A DNA stretch of 64,000 nt from Crocinitomicaceae bacterium (GCA_024643725.1 JAHEMJ010000001.1:1-64000); one strand, 5' to 3'. Positions 34,966 to 44,357 are shown, numbered from the stretch's first letter. Notes: generated from the letters alone by a model not told the origin. Numbers and translations: made by a program.

Positions 34966-35577
34966 GTGCACATTCCTTCTAAATATTTTGAAAAAGCAGT
35001 CGATCAATTGGCGACTCTTCCGGGCGTTGGACGTCGATCAGCACTACGTTTGGCGTTGGATCTATTCAAACGAAGCGAGGTGGAAATCGCAGACTTCACT
35101 AGTGCATTAATCGACTTCAAACAAAAAGTGTTGCATTGCAGCAGTTGTGGCAACATGACGGATGAACCCGTTTGCGCTATTTGTGCCAATCCAAAGCGCG
35201 ACCATGGAACAATCTGCATCGTTGAAGACATTCGCGATGTAATGGCTATTGAATCTACATCGACCTATCAAGGAATTTACCATGTGCTTGGTGGTATCAT
35301 TTCACCGATGGACGGAATTGGTCCGGCGGATTTGAACATTGAATCTTTGTTGCAGAAAATGGAAAAAGAAGAAATCCGCGAAATTATCTTTGCGTTAAGT
35401 CCAACCATGGAAGGCGACACCACCAATTTTTACCTGTACAAGAAACTACAACACTTTGATTGTTTGGTGACTTCGATTTCCCGAGGTATCGCTGTTGGGT
35501 CGGAATTGCAATATGCAGATGAACTCACGCTTGGACGCTCCTTACAACAACGTCAAGTATTCCAAAGCGGACATTAG
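34966..35577 (+). CDS. recR: recombination mediator RecR
   Basis: RecR of the RecFOR pathway, which loads RecA at gaps. Helix-hairpin-helix ATLPGVGRRSALRLALDLF, C4 zinc finger CSSCGNMTDEPVCAIC (two CxxC), and Toprim domain ICIVEDIRDVMAIESTSTYQGIYHVLGG are all present. I start at GTG 34966 (HIPSKYFEKAVDQL), because the TTG at 34948 is inside a promoter element; the resulting 203 aa is the usual RecR length. Its stop codon interlocks with the convergent gene (TTAG, four-base overlap). Confidence 0.92.
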   Translation: MHIPSKYFEKAVDQLATLPGVGRRSALRLALDLFKRSEVEIADFTSALIDFKQKVLHCSSCGNMTDEPVCAICANPKRDHGTICIVEDIRDVMAIESTSTYQGIYHVLGGIISPMDGIGPADLNIESLLQKMEKEEIREIIFALSPTMEGDTTNFYLYKKLQHFDCLVTSISRGIAVGSELQYADELTLGRSLQQRQVFQSGH

Positions 35578-36314
35578 TCCATCTCGTGAAAGAGTTTCGT
35601 TCGATGTTTCAAGTAACGAAACGTTAATCCGAAAATGGCGATCCCACTGCCGAAAACCAACCATCCTTCCAAATAGGAACGGTAAAATGCTGAAAAGGGA
35701 TAAATCTTATTGACAAGAAGTGAGTAAATACATAAAGCGATGGTCATACTAGCGGTCCAACCTGGATATTCGTTCTTGAAAACAATCCTCCATGAAAAAT
35801 CATTACGATTTGATTGATAAAGAAATGGATTCGGAATCAATCGTGGCGTTCTACGGTGCCATCTTTCATATTCCTGACCGAATTTTCTGCGTAGAAATTG
35901 CTCCTCGGCATACATGATAAACATGTAGTAAACAACAAAAACAATGGTCGCTGCAACAATTAACCAAGCAATGCTGAGCAAGGTCGTCCACCCGATCCAA
36001 ATCAAGATATTGGCCAAGTATAAGGGATGTCTAACGATGGAATACATTCCTTCAGTGTTCAGGACTTCAGCCACCTGATGACTACGGTTACGCCCAGAAG
36101 TGTGCATGCTGCGGTGTCCAACCGTCAAGGCCCGGATCAAATGTCCAAAAACGACTAAAAAAAGTGCTGGTTTTTCAACTAAACTGAAGGACAATTGTTC
36201 ATGAGTGTCTATCAACTGAATAGAAAACGCAATAACCGCGAATAGAACAGGCACAAATCCACGGTACTTAAAAAGTTGATTTCCTACACGTTCAAGACTA
36301 GAATTGACTGACAT
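35574..36314 (-). CDS. PEMT/isoprenylcysteine-methyltransferase family membrane protein
   Basis: A 246-aa membrane protein with about six helices. The family motif of phospholipid/isoprenylcysteine-type methyltransferases is evident: GMYSIVRHPLYLANILIWIG and, later, EEQFLRRKFGQEYERWHRRTPRLIP. These form the S-adenosylmethionine site. Which lipid or protein is methylated is not known. Two extra helices at the C-terminus follow the core. Convergent with recR, sharing a four-base overlap at the stops. Confidence 0.8.
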   Translation of the reverse strand: MSVNSSLERVGNQLFKYRGFVPVLFAVIAFSIQLIDTHEQLSFSLVEKPALFLVVFGHLIRALTVGHRSMHTSGRNRSHQVAEVLNTEGMYSIVRHPLYLANILIWIGWTTLLSIAWLIVAATIVFVVYYMFIMYAEEQFLRRKFGQEYERWHRRTPRLIPNPFLYQSNRNDFSWRIVFKNEYPGWTASMTIALCIYSLLVNKIYPFSAFYRSYLEGWLVFGSGIAIFGLTFRYLKHRTKLFHEMD

Positions 36315-36375
36315 TCACGATTTTTTTAGTATATTGCAGAGACTAAACAAAATTAGAATTATTTACCGAAGTCCC

Positions 36376-36759
36376 ATGAAAGAAAAATACGAATTAGAAT
36401 TCCTTCTCAAAACTTCACCGCGTGTCCTTGAAAAATTAATCAACACACCGGATGGATTATCAGAATGGTTCGCGGACGACGTCAACATTAAAGACGATAT
36501 TTATTCCTTCGAATGGGATGGAAATGAAGAGGAAGCTCGATTGTTACAAAACAAACCGAACGCTAAGATTCGTTGGAGATGGTTATCGGACGAAGAAGAT
36601 GGACTCGATGTGTACTTCGAAATTGCGTATATCGTCGATCCAATGACTTCATCTGTCTCTCTACAAATCACCGATTTTGCTTATCCAGCCGATAAAGAAA
36701 GTGCCATCATGTTATGGAACCAACAGGTGACTGATTTAAAACGTGTCCTTGGCTCATAG
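36376..36759 (+). CDS. START-like/SRPBCC-fold protein
   Basis: ATG 36376 (MKEKYELEFLLKTSPRVLEKLINTPDGLSEWFADDV) starts the domain exactly; the ORF-track start at 36304 is inside the divergent gene. The 127-aa protein is one START-like helix-grip domain, similar to AHSA1-type proteins (SRPBCC superfamily): SFEWDGNEEEARLL, RWRWLSDEEDGLDVYFEI and SLQITDFAYPADKESAIMLWNQQ. Domains of this fold bind hydrophobic ligands or act as chaperone cofactors. The ligand is unknown. Confidence 0.8.
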   Translation: MKEKYELEFLLKTSPRVLEKLINTPDGLSEWFADDVNIKDDIYSFEWDGNEEEARLLQNKPNAKIRWRWLSDEEDGLDVYFEIAYIVDPMTSSVSLQITDFAYPADKESAIMLWNQQVTDLKRVLGS

Positions 36760-36796
36760 TCCACACAATTCTTCTCCTTTTTCTACGTTTATTAGC

Positions 36797-36804
36797 TACC
36801 TTTG
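36797..36804 (+). promoter_or_regulatory. -7 element TACCTTTG before the lptF/G gene
   Basis: Exact TAnnTTTG match. The ORF-track start TTG at 36802 lies inside it, so the start at 36820 is preferred. Confidence 0.5.
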
Positions 36805-36819
36805 CCGAAATTTTCAGGA

Positions 36820-38286
36820 TTGAAAAGACTGTACCTATTTAGCATCCGTTCCTTTGCTGGTCCCTTCATTGTGACCTTGGTCATTTCAATGTTCATACTC
36901 ATTCTTCAATTCTTTTGGGTGTACATGGATGACTTCATGGGTAAAGGATTAAGCGTCTGGGTACTTTTCGAATTACTGTTTTATGTTTCCGCTAATTTAA
37001 TTCCTTTAGCACTTCCCCTTGCCATCTTACTTTCCTCATTGATGACCTTTGGGAGTTTTGCAGAAAACAATGAATTAACAGCCCTTAAATCCAGTGGCCT
37101 TTCTCTTTACCGCATCATGCGTCCGCTCATGGTGATTGTCACGATTATTTCCATTGGAACGTTTTACTTTGCCAATTACGTGATTCCTGTCTTCAATTTG
37201 AAATTTCACACCTTACTTTACGACATTCAAAACACTAAGATTTCATCCATTTTGACGCCAGGAGTTTACACGAAGGATTTCGAAGGATTTTCCATTAAAG
37301 TAAATGAATTCAATGATACCGTTTACAAAGGCATTACCATTAACGATTACAGTCATCCATCCGAATTGAAGACCGTTAAGGCAAAAGAGGGACGCATTTA
37401 CAAATCGGCGAATGGACAATTCATGTTTTTCGACTTAAAGGATGGACGGATTCTCGAAGAACTCGACATTCAAAACCCCTTATTTCTTCCGGATGGTAGC
37501 ATTCAAAATCCATCAGGACGTCCATCTCGCGTGTCATACTTCGAACATGGAACGTATAAATTAAGCATTGCGGGATTCAATTTGAATCGGACAGATGAGG
37601 ATTTGTTTACCGACAAATACGAAATGATGAACGTTTTTCAAATTAGCACCACCATGGACTCGCTGGAAAAGAAGAAGCAAGGGATTTATCAAACGTTTGC
37701 GGAAAACAGCGCAAAAGAGTTCGTTTCTTTCAATGATAAAATTCGCTACCAGCAACCCATGACAGATGAATTTAGTCAACCAGAGGTAAAAGCGATTGAT
37801 GTAAATGAGTTAAACGCAGTGGATCGTCTCCAGGCCAAAAATACGGTGATCTCTCGGTTGCGACGCACGAATGAAACCATGGACAATCAACAACAGTTCA
37901 TGGATGTCATGGAAAAAGAATCCGATTTGTATTGGATTCAATTCCACAAGAAATTGGCGTTAACATACACGATTGTCGTGCTGTTCTTTGTCGGAGGTCC
38001 ACTTGGAGCCATCATTCGCAAGGGTGGATTCGGTGCACCAGTGGTCATTGCAGCCTTGACTTTCATGGTGTATTTCATGCTAAACAGCATTGGAGAAAAT
38101 TTAGCCGAAACGAATACCGTTTCACCGTTTGTCGGAATGTGGTTGGCTGGCATCTTCTTTACACCCGTAGCTTGGATTATCACCAGAGCAGCAGCAAATG
38201 ATTCTCAAATATTCTCCAAAGAAATTTGGAATAAGTTTATTCAACGAATGTTCAAGAAAAATGCGCCTACTCGTCCTCAGTCATAA
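36820..38286 (+). CDS. LptF/LptG-family LPS export permease
   Basis: A 489-aa permease: two N-terminal and two or more C-terminal membrane helices flank a periplasmic beta-jellyroll. FIVTLVISMFILILQFFWVYMDDFMGKGLS, ALPLAILLSSLMTFGSFAENNELTALKSSGLSLYRIMRPL, and LGAIIRKGGFGAPVVIAALTFMVYFMLNSIGENLA are diagnostic. LptF/G with LptB extract LPS from the inner membrane. I start at TTG 36820 (LKRLYLFSIRSF), because the TTG at 36802 is inside a -7 promoter element. Ends overlapping the next gene by 26 bases. Confidence 0.92.
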   Translation: MKRLYLFSIRSFAGPFIVTLVISMFILILQFFWVYMDDFMGKGLSVWVLFELLFYVSANLIPLALPLAILLSSLMTFGSFAENNELTALKSSGLSLYRIMRPLMVIVTIISIGTFYFANYVIPVFNLKFHTLLYDIQNTKISSILTPGVYTKDFEGFSIKVNEFNDTVYKGITINDYSHPSELKTVKAKEGRIYKSANGQFMFFDLKDGRILEELDIQNPLFLPDGSIQNPSGRPSRVSYFEHGTYKLSIAGFNLNRTDEDLFTDKYEMMNVFQISTTMDSLEKKKQGIYQTFAENSAKEFVSFNDKIRYQQPMTDEFSQPEVKAIDVNELNAVDRLQAKNTVISRLRRTNETMDNQQQFMDVMEKESDLYWIQFHKKLALTYTIVVLFFVGGPLGAIIRKGGFGAPVVIAALTFMVYFMLNSIGENLAETNTVSPFVGMWLAGIFFTPVAWIITRAAANDSQIFSKEIWNKFIQRMFKKNAPTRPQS

Positions 38287-39442
38287 GCCCCCCTACCCGA
38301 TTGTAGATGGCGGATGTCTAGCCATGAGTCGATTCATTGCGGATCTTTGTGCGATTTCACGCATTGAACACATTGATTACTTGACTTTAAGCACGTTCAA
38401 ACATGGATTCGATTCAAAAGCCTTTGAACCCGTTCAGTCGACGAAAATAAACTTTGAAGGAATTTCAGTTGATACACGCATCAAAGCACTTCCTGCTCTG
38501 TTTTGCTTGTTGCGCAAAAAATCGTACCACACGGAGCGATTCCAGCAAGATAATGTGAAGGAGATTCTACAGCAAAAACTGTCGCAGCAGCACTATGACC
38601 TTGTGATTTTCGAAAGTTTATACGCAGCTATTTACACTCCGTTTATCAGAACTTTTTACAAGGGTAAAATCGCGTATCGCTCTCACAACCTGGAATTTCG
38701 CATCTGGGAAGATTTAGCCAAAAATGCGCGAAATCCTTTGAAATCTTGGTATTTGAATCAACTTTCATCCACCTTGAAAAAAGAAGAACAACAGATCTGG
38801 CGTCAAGCGGATATCATTTTTCCCATTTCCCAAGACGACCAACGAGAAATGGAAAAAAGCACAGCAACAAAGATTCGTTATTTGCCTTCCTCCATGGCAA
38901 AAAATGAATGGACGTATATCGATCAAGAAAATAGCCTATGTTTTTTAGGTGCGTTCGACTGGGAACCGAATGTGGAGGCCATCCGTTGGTTTGTGACACA
39001 GATCTTCCCGAAAATATTAATTGAATTCCCAAGTCTTACTTTTCATATTGCGGGTAGAAAAAGTGAACTTATTCAAGCTGAATTGACACATCCCAACATC
39101 CAATTCCACGGATTTGTAGACGATGCTTTAGCATTTATTCGTCAACATGGTATCTTCGTTGGCTCGTTGCAATCTGGTTCTGGAATTAAAATGAAAATCC
39201 TAGAAGCGATGAGCGTTGGAACACCTTGTGTACTGACTAAAAAGGCAGCGGAAGGACTCTCCATTGAACAGCTCATGCCAGTACATGCCAACGCAGCAGC
39301 ATTTACACTTGACTTGATTCAGTTATTGCAGAATCAAGAAGCGCGACAAGTACGAGGCGAGATTGGCAAATCGTTCATTCAAACAAGCTTCTCATCGGAA
39401 TTTGTCCAACAGATCTTCATGGAAGAGATGGAATCCAACTAA
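38261..39442 (+). CDS. glycosyltransferase, GT4-like
   Basis: ATG 38261 gives MRLLVLSHKPPYPIVDGG, the usual GT-B N-terminus; the ORF-track start at 38198 is too early. In the C-terminal half LCFLGAFDWEPNVEAIRWFVTQI and SGSGIKMKILEAMSVGTPCVLTKKAAEGL match the nucleotide-sugar binding half. Residues such as YRSHNLEFRIWEDLA are typical of the GT1_wlbH/PH0069-type sugar transferases of capsule or LPS pathways. Donor and acceptor unknown. It overlaps lptF/G by 26 bases, so the two are cotranscribed. Confidence 0.85.
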   Translation: MRLLVLSHKPPYPIVDGGCLAMSRFIADLCAISRIEHIDYLTLSTFKHGFDSKAFEPVQSTKINFEGISVDTRIKALPALFCLLRKKSYHTERFQQDNVKEILQQKLSQQHYDLVIFESLYAAIYTPFIRTFYKGKIAYRSHNLEFRIWEDLAKNARNPLKSWYLNQLSSTLKKEEQQIWRQADIIFPISQDDQREMEKSTATKIRYLPSSMAKNEWTYIDQENSLCFLGAFDWEPNVEAIRWFVTQIFPKILIEFPSLTFHIAGRKSELIQAELTHPNIQFHGFVDDALAFIRQHGIFVGSLQSGSGIKMKILEAMSVGTPCVLTKKAAEGLSIEQLMPVHANAAAFTLDLIQLLQNQEARQVRGEIGKSFIQTSFSSEFVQQIFMEEMESN

Positions 39443-39498
39443 AAGCGTTGTGAGAATCCCCAAATAATGTTTAATATTGTCCTGAAACGGAAGAGCGC

Positions 39499-40665
39499 AT
39501 GCTTATTGTAGAAATCATTATTTGGCTTGGTATTGGATGCATCGTACACAGTTATGTTGTTTATCCATTTCTAACTCAATATTTTGCGCGTTTTAGAGAG
39601 TCAAACGACCTCGTTTTTTCCGAAGAAGAACTTCCATCTGTTAGCATCATCATTCCTGCACACAACGAAGAACAGGTGATCCGACAAAAGCTCGACAGCA
39701 TTCTTGCATCACATTTTCCCTTAGAAAAAATCCAATTATTCATAGGCGCTGACAATTGCAAGGATCGAACGGTTGAAATTGTGTCCTCGTATCAATCACG
39801 TTTTCCGCACATGAAGCTTGTGGAGTTTCAGGAACGTCAAGGGAAAATCAATATTGTCAATCAACTAATTCAAGAAGTCGAAAACGAAGTCATCATCATG
39901 ACAGATGCCAACGTATTATTCGAAGCAAGCACCATTGCACAACTTGTCAAACATTTCAAAAATCCAAAAATAGGATTAGTTGACAGTCGCATGGAACATT
40001 TTGGCGTAAAAGAAACGGGGATTTCCATGGCTGAAAACGGCTACATTTCAAACGAAGTACAAACCAAGTCTGCCGAAGGGAAAATTTGGGGAGCCATGAT
40101 GGGACCATTTGGTGGATGCTTTGCTTTTCGCAAGTCCTGCTTTGAACCCATTCCAACTCACTTTTTGGTCGATGACTTTTACGTGAACATGCTCATTCTT
40201 CAAAAAGGATTTCGCTGTATCAATGAACAGAACGCACGTGTATTCGAAGATGTATCCAATGAATCTTGGATTGAATTCAAGCGAAAAATTCGCATATCCG
40301 CCGGAAACTTTCAAAACTTGAGTCGATTCTGGCCGATGTTATTCCGTTTTGATGGAATCTCTTATGCCTTTTTCTCCCACAAGTTTCTTCGTTGGATCTT
40401 GCCTTTTTTCATGTTGTTCATTCTTGTCGGATCGAGTTTTTTGGTTCGCGAACACATGGCGTATGCTATTTTAAATACCTTGTTTCTGCTTCCGATTGCA
40501 CTTTACATTCCAGATTGGCTCGGGAAGAAAATCGGTGTTCATTTCAAATGGTTGCGCTATATTTTGCACTTCACTTCCATGAACATTGCATTATTCCTTG
40601 GATTTTTTCAATTTCTTGGCGGAATAAAATCGAGTATTTGGGAGCCGACTAAACGGCTGCAATAG
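39499..40665 (+). CDS. membrane glycosyltransferase, GT2 family
   Basis: A 388-aa processive-type GT2. A membrane helix at 5-22, then the GT-A catalytic domain: SVSIIIPAHNEEQVIRQKLDSILAS, the DxD-like IIMTDANVLFEAS, and FEDVSNESWIEFKRKIRISAGN; three or four C-terminal membrane helices follow. Similar to family members that make surface polysaccharide. -7-like TAATATTG lies at 39472-39479, 20 bases before the start. It follows the GT4 gene by 56 bases. Confidence 0.88.
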   Translation: MLIVEIIIWLGIGCIVHSYVVYPFLTQYFARFRESNDLVFSEEELPSVSIIIPAHNEEQVIRQKLDSILASHFPLEKIQLFIGADNCKDRTVEIVSSYQSRFPHMKLVEFQERQGKINIVNQLIQEVENEVIIMTDANVLFEASTIAQLVKHFKNPKIGLVDSRMEHFGVKETGISMAENGYISNEVQTKSAEGKIWGAMMGPFGGCFAFRKSCFEPIPTHFLVDDFYVNMLILQKGFRCINEQNARVFEDVSNESWIEFKRKIRISAGNFQNLSRFWPMLFRFDGISYAFFSHKFLRWILPFFMLFILVGSSFLVREHMAYAILNTLFLLPIALYIPDWLGKKIGVHFKWLRYILHFTSMNIALFLGFFQFLGGIKSSIWEPTKRLQ

Positions 40666-40666
40666 T

Positions 40667-41374
40667 TTATCGATTCAAGGCTTTAAAGTGATCGTATTTA
40701 TCCTTGATAAAAAGAACCAACTCCATTTCTGATGCCGTTTTAATGAAGTTCTCATCGATGTTTAAGAAAGTGATAAACTCATCGAACGTATCCTCCGGAA
40801 GTTCAATAATATCAAAGGCAACATAGAGACGAAGTAATTCCTTCACAACACGACGTTGATCGTCTTTGTATTGTTGTTCTGCAATCCACTGTTTGTTTTG
40901 TTCTTTCTTCGAAAACGCTTGATACAAAGCTGTAATTGGACTTTGAAGCACATTGACTCCTGTGACCAAACGCGTTTCTCTTTGGGACAATGCTTGACGT
41001 TCCTCTTTGATTTGTTCGAGTGATTTTAAAGGACGAACAACAACTTGTTCAATTTCCTGTGGTATGCGTTCAATGATGGCATAAATGTGATTTTGACAAT
41101 CGCCATCCGCTTTCGCAATGAATTCATATACTGGATATCCTTTTGTGGATAGTGCAATTTTGTCACCAGGACGAACATATACCGAAAAGTAACCATTTGG
41201 TTGTCCGAAAACACCTCGTCCAGTTGTTTTATTGATGACCATCAAATTGTAAAACATATCTCGATTCAAAGTATCCTCCACCCTTCCCGACACAAACACT
41301 TGGTCACATTGTCCAAATACCGAGGAAGGCAAAAGAAACAAAATAAAAACGGAAAAGTGTTGAATGAATTTCAA
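40667..41374 (-). CDS. exported carboxypeptidase-regulatory-like domain protein
   Basis: A 235-aa exported protein: signal peptide ending SSVFGQ, then about 25-110 a carboxypeptidase-regulatory/CarbopepD_reg_2 beta-sandwich (VFVSGRVEDTLNRDMFYNLMVINKTTGRGVFGQPNGYFSVYVRPGDKIALSTKGY), and a helical C-terminus of about 120 residues rich in Gln, Glu and Lys. Similar modules occur in TonB-dependent receptors and alone. Its last gene position in the - strand unit ffh - M50 - this gene (three-base gap) suggests cotranscription. Convergent with the GT2 gene, one base apart. Confidence 0.75.
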   Translation of the reverse strand: MKFIQHFSVFILFLLPSSVFGQCDQVFVSGRVEDTLNRDMFYNLMVINKTTGRGVFGQPNGYFSVYVRPGDKIALSTKGYPVYEFIAKADGDCQNHIYAIIERIPQEIEQVVVRPLKSLEQIKEERQALSQRETRLVTGVNVLQSPITALYQAFSKKEQNKQWIAEQQYKDDQRRVVKELLRLYVAFDIIELPEDTFDEFITFLNIDENFIKTASEMELVLFIKDKYDHFKALNR

Positions 41375-41377
41375 GGA

Positions 41378-42322
41378 TTACAATTTTTCAAAATACCAAC
41401 TAAAATCGAGGACATCGCTCAATAGTAAATAGACGGGCAAACACAAGGAAAGTAACCAGAATAACACCACCAGTATTTTTAAGGTTCGACCTGCATCTTG
41501 TTTTACTGGAGCTAAAAGTGCCGCATTGACATGGGACGCCAACAAGTCATCGTTGTTTTCTTCCGACAAACTAAAGTATTTTTGCAAAGCGGGGGTTTCA
41601 TCGATGAGTACCTCTTTTATTTTAGCATATTCCTCGTTTGTCAATTCATCGTAAGTCGATTCATAGCGAATGTTCTTTTCGTCCATTACCTTGCGAAGGT
41701 GATAACTGCGTTGAAAACTACGCACCTTGAATCCCATTAAAAAACCAAATGCAAGAATCACATAACTATCGATTTTCCATCCAACCAAAATCATGAGCAT
41801 GGAAGAAACCAAGGCGAAAACCATCAAGAATAAGTCTCTTTTTTTCGTCACGTACAATTTAAAGAGTTGCCCACCATCCAAAGGATCAATTGGGATCAAA
41901 TTTATCACGTTGAGAAAAAGAAATAGAAAACTGAGTTCCAGCATCCATTCTTGTTTATAGCTAGCTGCAAAAATTAAAAAGGCAGATCCAATCCAAATTC
42001 CCGGAAAGGGTCCAGCTGAAATCACAAAGAAACTTTCTTTCTGCGAGTACTTTTCCTTGTTACCTTGGACAAATGCACCCATTAAGGGAATAAATAGCAT
42101 GCGGACATTTTCGTACTTAAACAGCTTCATGAAAAGGTAATGTCCCATTTCGTGAATGAACAGCACTAAAATCAAAAATAAAACAAAGCGTAGTTGATCT
42201 TTAAAAATAAACAGGAACGTTCCCACAAAAAGCACCATAGAAAAAAAGGTCAAGCCCCAATTGCTTTCGACTTTTACCTTTTCAATAAGTGGTTTCGGTG
42301 GATATAAATCGAATTCTTCCAT
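41378..42322 (-). CDS. M50-family membrane metalloprotease
   Basis: A 314-aa polytopic site-2-protease-like enzyme. Zinc motif HExxH is seen in LFIHEMGHYLFMKLF and the third ligand region in LIPIDPLDGGQLFKL. Helices flank both. Family members cleave membrane-embedded regulators such as anti-sigma factors, or other membrane proteins; the substrate is unknown. It starts three bases after the ffh stop and is followed by the carboxypeptidase-regulatory-like gene, so all three may form one operon. Confidence 0.88.
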   Translation of the reverse strand: MEEFDLYPPKPLIEKVKVESNWGLTFFSMVLFVGTFLFIFKDQLRFVLFLILVLFIHEMGHYLFMKLFKYENVRMLFIPLMGAFVQGNKEKYSQKESFFVISAGPFPGIWIGSAFLIFAASYKQEWMLELSFLFLFLNVINLIPIDPLDGGQLFKLYVTKKRDLFLMVFALVSSMLMILVGWKIDSYVILAFGFLMGFKVRSFQRSYHLRKVMDEKNIRYESTYDELTNEEYAKIKEVLIDETPALQKYFSLSEENNDDLLASHVNAALLAPVKQDAGRTLKILVVLFWLLSLCLPVYLLLSDVLDFSWYFEKL

Positions 42323-42325
42323 GTA

Positions 42326-43672
42326 TTACATTCCTGGCATGCCGCCCATGCCTTTGAGTTTACTCATCATCCCCATCATGTTGCGCGGATTACTCATCAT
42401 TTTCATCATTTTGCGCATGTCTTCGAATTGCTTCATCAACTTATTCACGTCCTGAAGCGTGGTTCCACTTCCTTTCGCAATGCGCGCTTTGCGCATGTTG
42501 TTCAACAACGACGGATTCGCCCGTTCTTTCGGTGTCATAGAGAGAATGATCGCTTCCACTCCTTTGAAGGCATCATCTGGAACATCAACATCCTTCATGG
42601 CTTTTCCCATTCCTGGAATCATTCCCATTAAGTCCTTGACATTTCCCATTTTTTTTATTTGCTGCAATTGCGCCAAGAAATCATTAAAATCAAATTGATC
42701 CTTCATGATTTTCTTCTGCAACTTGCGCGCTTCTTCTTCATCGAACTGCTCTTGAGCGCGCTCTACCAAAGAGACTACGTCCCCCATTCCGAGAATACGG
42801 TCAGCCATACGGGAAGGATAGAATACATCCAATGCATCCATTTTCTCTCCAGTTCCAACAAATTTGATTGGTTTATTGACAATCGCTTTAATGGAAAGCG
42901 CCGCTCCACCGCGGGTATCACCGTCTAATTTCGTTAAAACGACACCGTCAAAATTAATGCGATCATTAAAGGCTTTCGCTGTATTCACCGCATCTTGTCC
43001 TGTCATGGAATCCACCACAAACAACGTTTCGCTTGGCTGAACAGCCTCTTTCACTTGTGCGATTTCATTCATCATTTGCTCATCCACTGCCAAGCGTCCA
43101 GCTGTATCGATGATGACCACATTGAAGGAATTGCTTTTCGCATATTGAATCGCTGAAGTGGAAATCGACACCGGACTTTTGTCCTCACGATTCGAGTAAA
43201 CCTCAATGTCCAATTGCTCACCAAGTACATGTAGTTGGTCAATCGCTGCAGGACGATAAACGTCACATGCGACCAAAAGCACTTTCTTTCCTTTTTTATT
43301 TTTTAAATAAGAACCAAGTTTCCCTGTGAAGGTCGTTTTACCTGAACCTTGCAATCCAGACATTAAAATAATGGATGGATTTCCTTTTAAATTGATTTCT
43401 GTTTCATTTCCTCCCATCAACTCCACCAATTCTTCGTGGCAGATTTTAATCATTAATTGTCCAGGAGAAACCGAAGTTAACACATCTCTTCCGAGCGCTT
43501 TTTCTTTTACGGTGTTCGTAAATTGTTTTGCTGTATTAAAGTTCACATCGGCATCCAATAAGGCGCGACGTACTTCTTTTAGCGTTTCCGCTACATTAAT
43601 TTCTGTGATTTGTCCTTGTCCTTTTAGAACTTTAAACGCGCGTTCAAACTTGTCCGTTAAATTTTCAAACAT
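42326..43672 (-). CDS. ffh: signal recognition particle protein Ffh
   Basis: A 448-aa GTPase that delivers nascent membrane proteins to the translocon with 4.5S RNA and FtsY. N domain MFENLTDKFERAFKVLKGQGQITE; G domain with P-loop SGLQGSGKTTFTGKLG, DTAGR, and TKLDGDTRGGAALSI; C-terminal M domain very rich in Met (MMKMMSNPRNMMGMMSKLKGMGG). Length is normal. A -7 element TATCTTTG lies 23 bases upstream. No 4.5S RNA gene was identified nearby. Confidence 0.97.
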   Translation of the reverse strand: MFENLTDKFERAFKVLKGQGQITEINVAETLKEVRRALLDADVNFNTAKQFTNTVKEKALGRDVLTSVSPGQLMIKICHEELVELMGGNETEINLKGNPSIILMSGLQGSGKTTFTGKLGSYLKNKKGKKVLLVACDVYRPAAIDQLHVLGEQLDIEVYSNREDKSPVSISTSAIQYAKSNSFNVVIIDTAGRLAVDEQMMNEIAQVKEAVQPSETLFVVDSMTGQDAVNTAKAFNDRINFDGVVLTKLDGDTRGGAALSIKAIVNKPIKFVGTGEKMDALDVFYPSRMADRILGMGDVVSLVERAQEQFDEEEARKLQKKIMKDQFDFNDFLAQLQQIKKMGNVKDLMGMIPGMGKAMKDVDVPDDAFKGVEAIILSMTPKERANPSLLNNMRKARIAKGSGTTLQDVNKLMKQFEDMRKMMKMMSNPRNMMGMMSKLKGMGGMPGM

Positions 43673-43694
43673 AGCTACTCATAAATTTAAGTGA

Positions 43695-43702
43695 CAAAGA
43701 TA
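43695..43702 (-). promoter_or_regulatory. -7 element TATCTTTG for ffh
   Basis: Exact TAnnTTTG on the - strand, 22 bases before the ffh ATG (43672). No TTTG at the expected upstream spacing. Confidence 0.45.
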
Positions 43703-43757
43703 GCCAAATTAGGCTGAAATCCCTTGCTTAAAAAGGAAAAAAGAATGAACAAGAAGC

Positions 43758-44357
43758 TTATGCAATTTGCGTTACAATCTCGTTTTCTTCGAGCATTTTT
43801 CGCAAATTGATCAACGCATAGCGCATGCGTCCAAGCGCAGTATTGATGCTGATGTTTTCAGACTCTGCTATTTCCTTAAAGGAAAGATCCTGAAAAATGC
43901 GCAACTCGACTATTTCGCGCTGTGCACGTGGTAAATGTTGTAGCAATTGAATCAATTGCGCATCCAATTCACGCGTTGACTCCGCTTGTACGTAATTTTT
44001 ATCTGGACAAGAGATGCGGTGAAAAATGGAGAAATCTTCCGAACGAGCACTGCGTTCTGAGAAAATCTTCACTTTGGATTGCTTTCTGAAAAAATCGATG
44101 ATTAAATTCTGTGCAATGCGCATCGCCCAAGGAAGAAACTTACCTTCTTCATTGTACTTACCTAGTTTAATGTTTTGAATGATCTTGATAAAGGCTTCTT
44201 GAAAAATATCATTTGCCAAATCAGAATCTTTTACTTTCAAACAAATGAATTTAAAAATTTGATTTTTATAGCGCATTAATAGCACTTCAAAAGCACTTTC
44301 ATTTTCATTCAAGTATAAACGGATTAATTCAGAATCGCTTAACGAAGATAAAACCAT
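43758..44357 (-). CDS. ECF-type RNA polymerase sigma factor
   Basis: A 199-aa sigma-70 family factor of the ECF group. Region 2: FEVLLMRYKNQIFKFICLKVKDSDLANDIFQEAFIKIIQ with WAMRIAQNLIIDFFRK, region 4 helix-turn-helix: REIVELRIFQDLSFKEIAESENISINTALGRMRYALINLRK. No anti-sigma factor gene lies next to it; the upstream gene (divergent) is a CPBP protease. The target promoter set is unknown. Confidence 0.92.
   Translation of the reverse strand: MVLSSLSDSELIRLYLNENESAFEVLLMRYKNQIFKFICLKVKDSDLANDIFQEAFIKIIQNIKLGKYNEEGKFLPWAMRIAQNLIIDFFRKQSKVKIFSERSARSEDFSIFHRISCPDKNYVQAESTRELDAQLIQLLQHLPRAQREIVELRIFQDLSFKEIAESENISINTALGRMRYALINLRKMLEENEIVTQIA

Noticed and set aside
43326-43694. 122-aa ORF antisense to ffh.
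   Set aside because: Shadow of a highly conserved gene and overlapping the ffh promoter.
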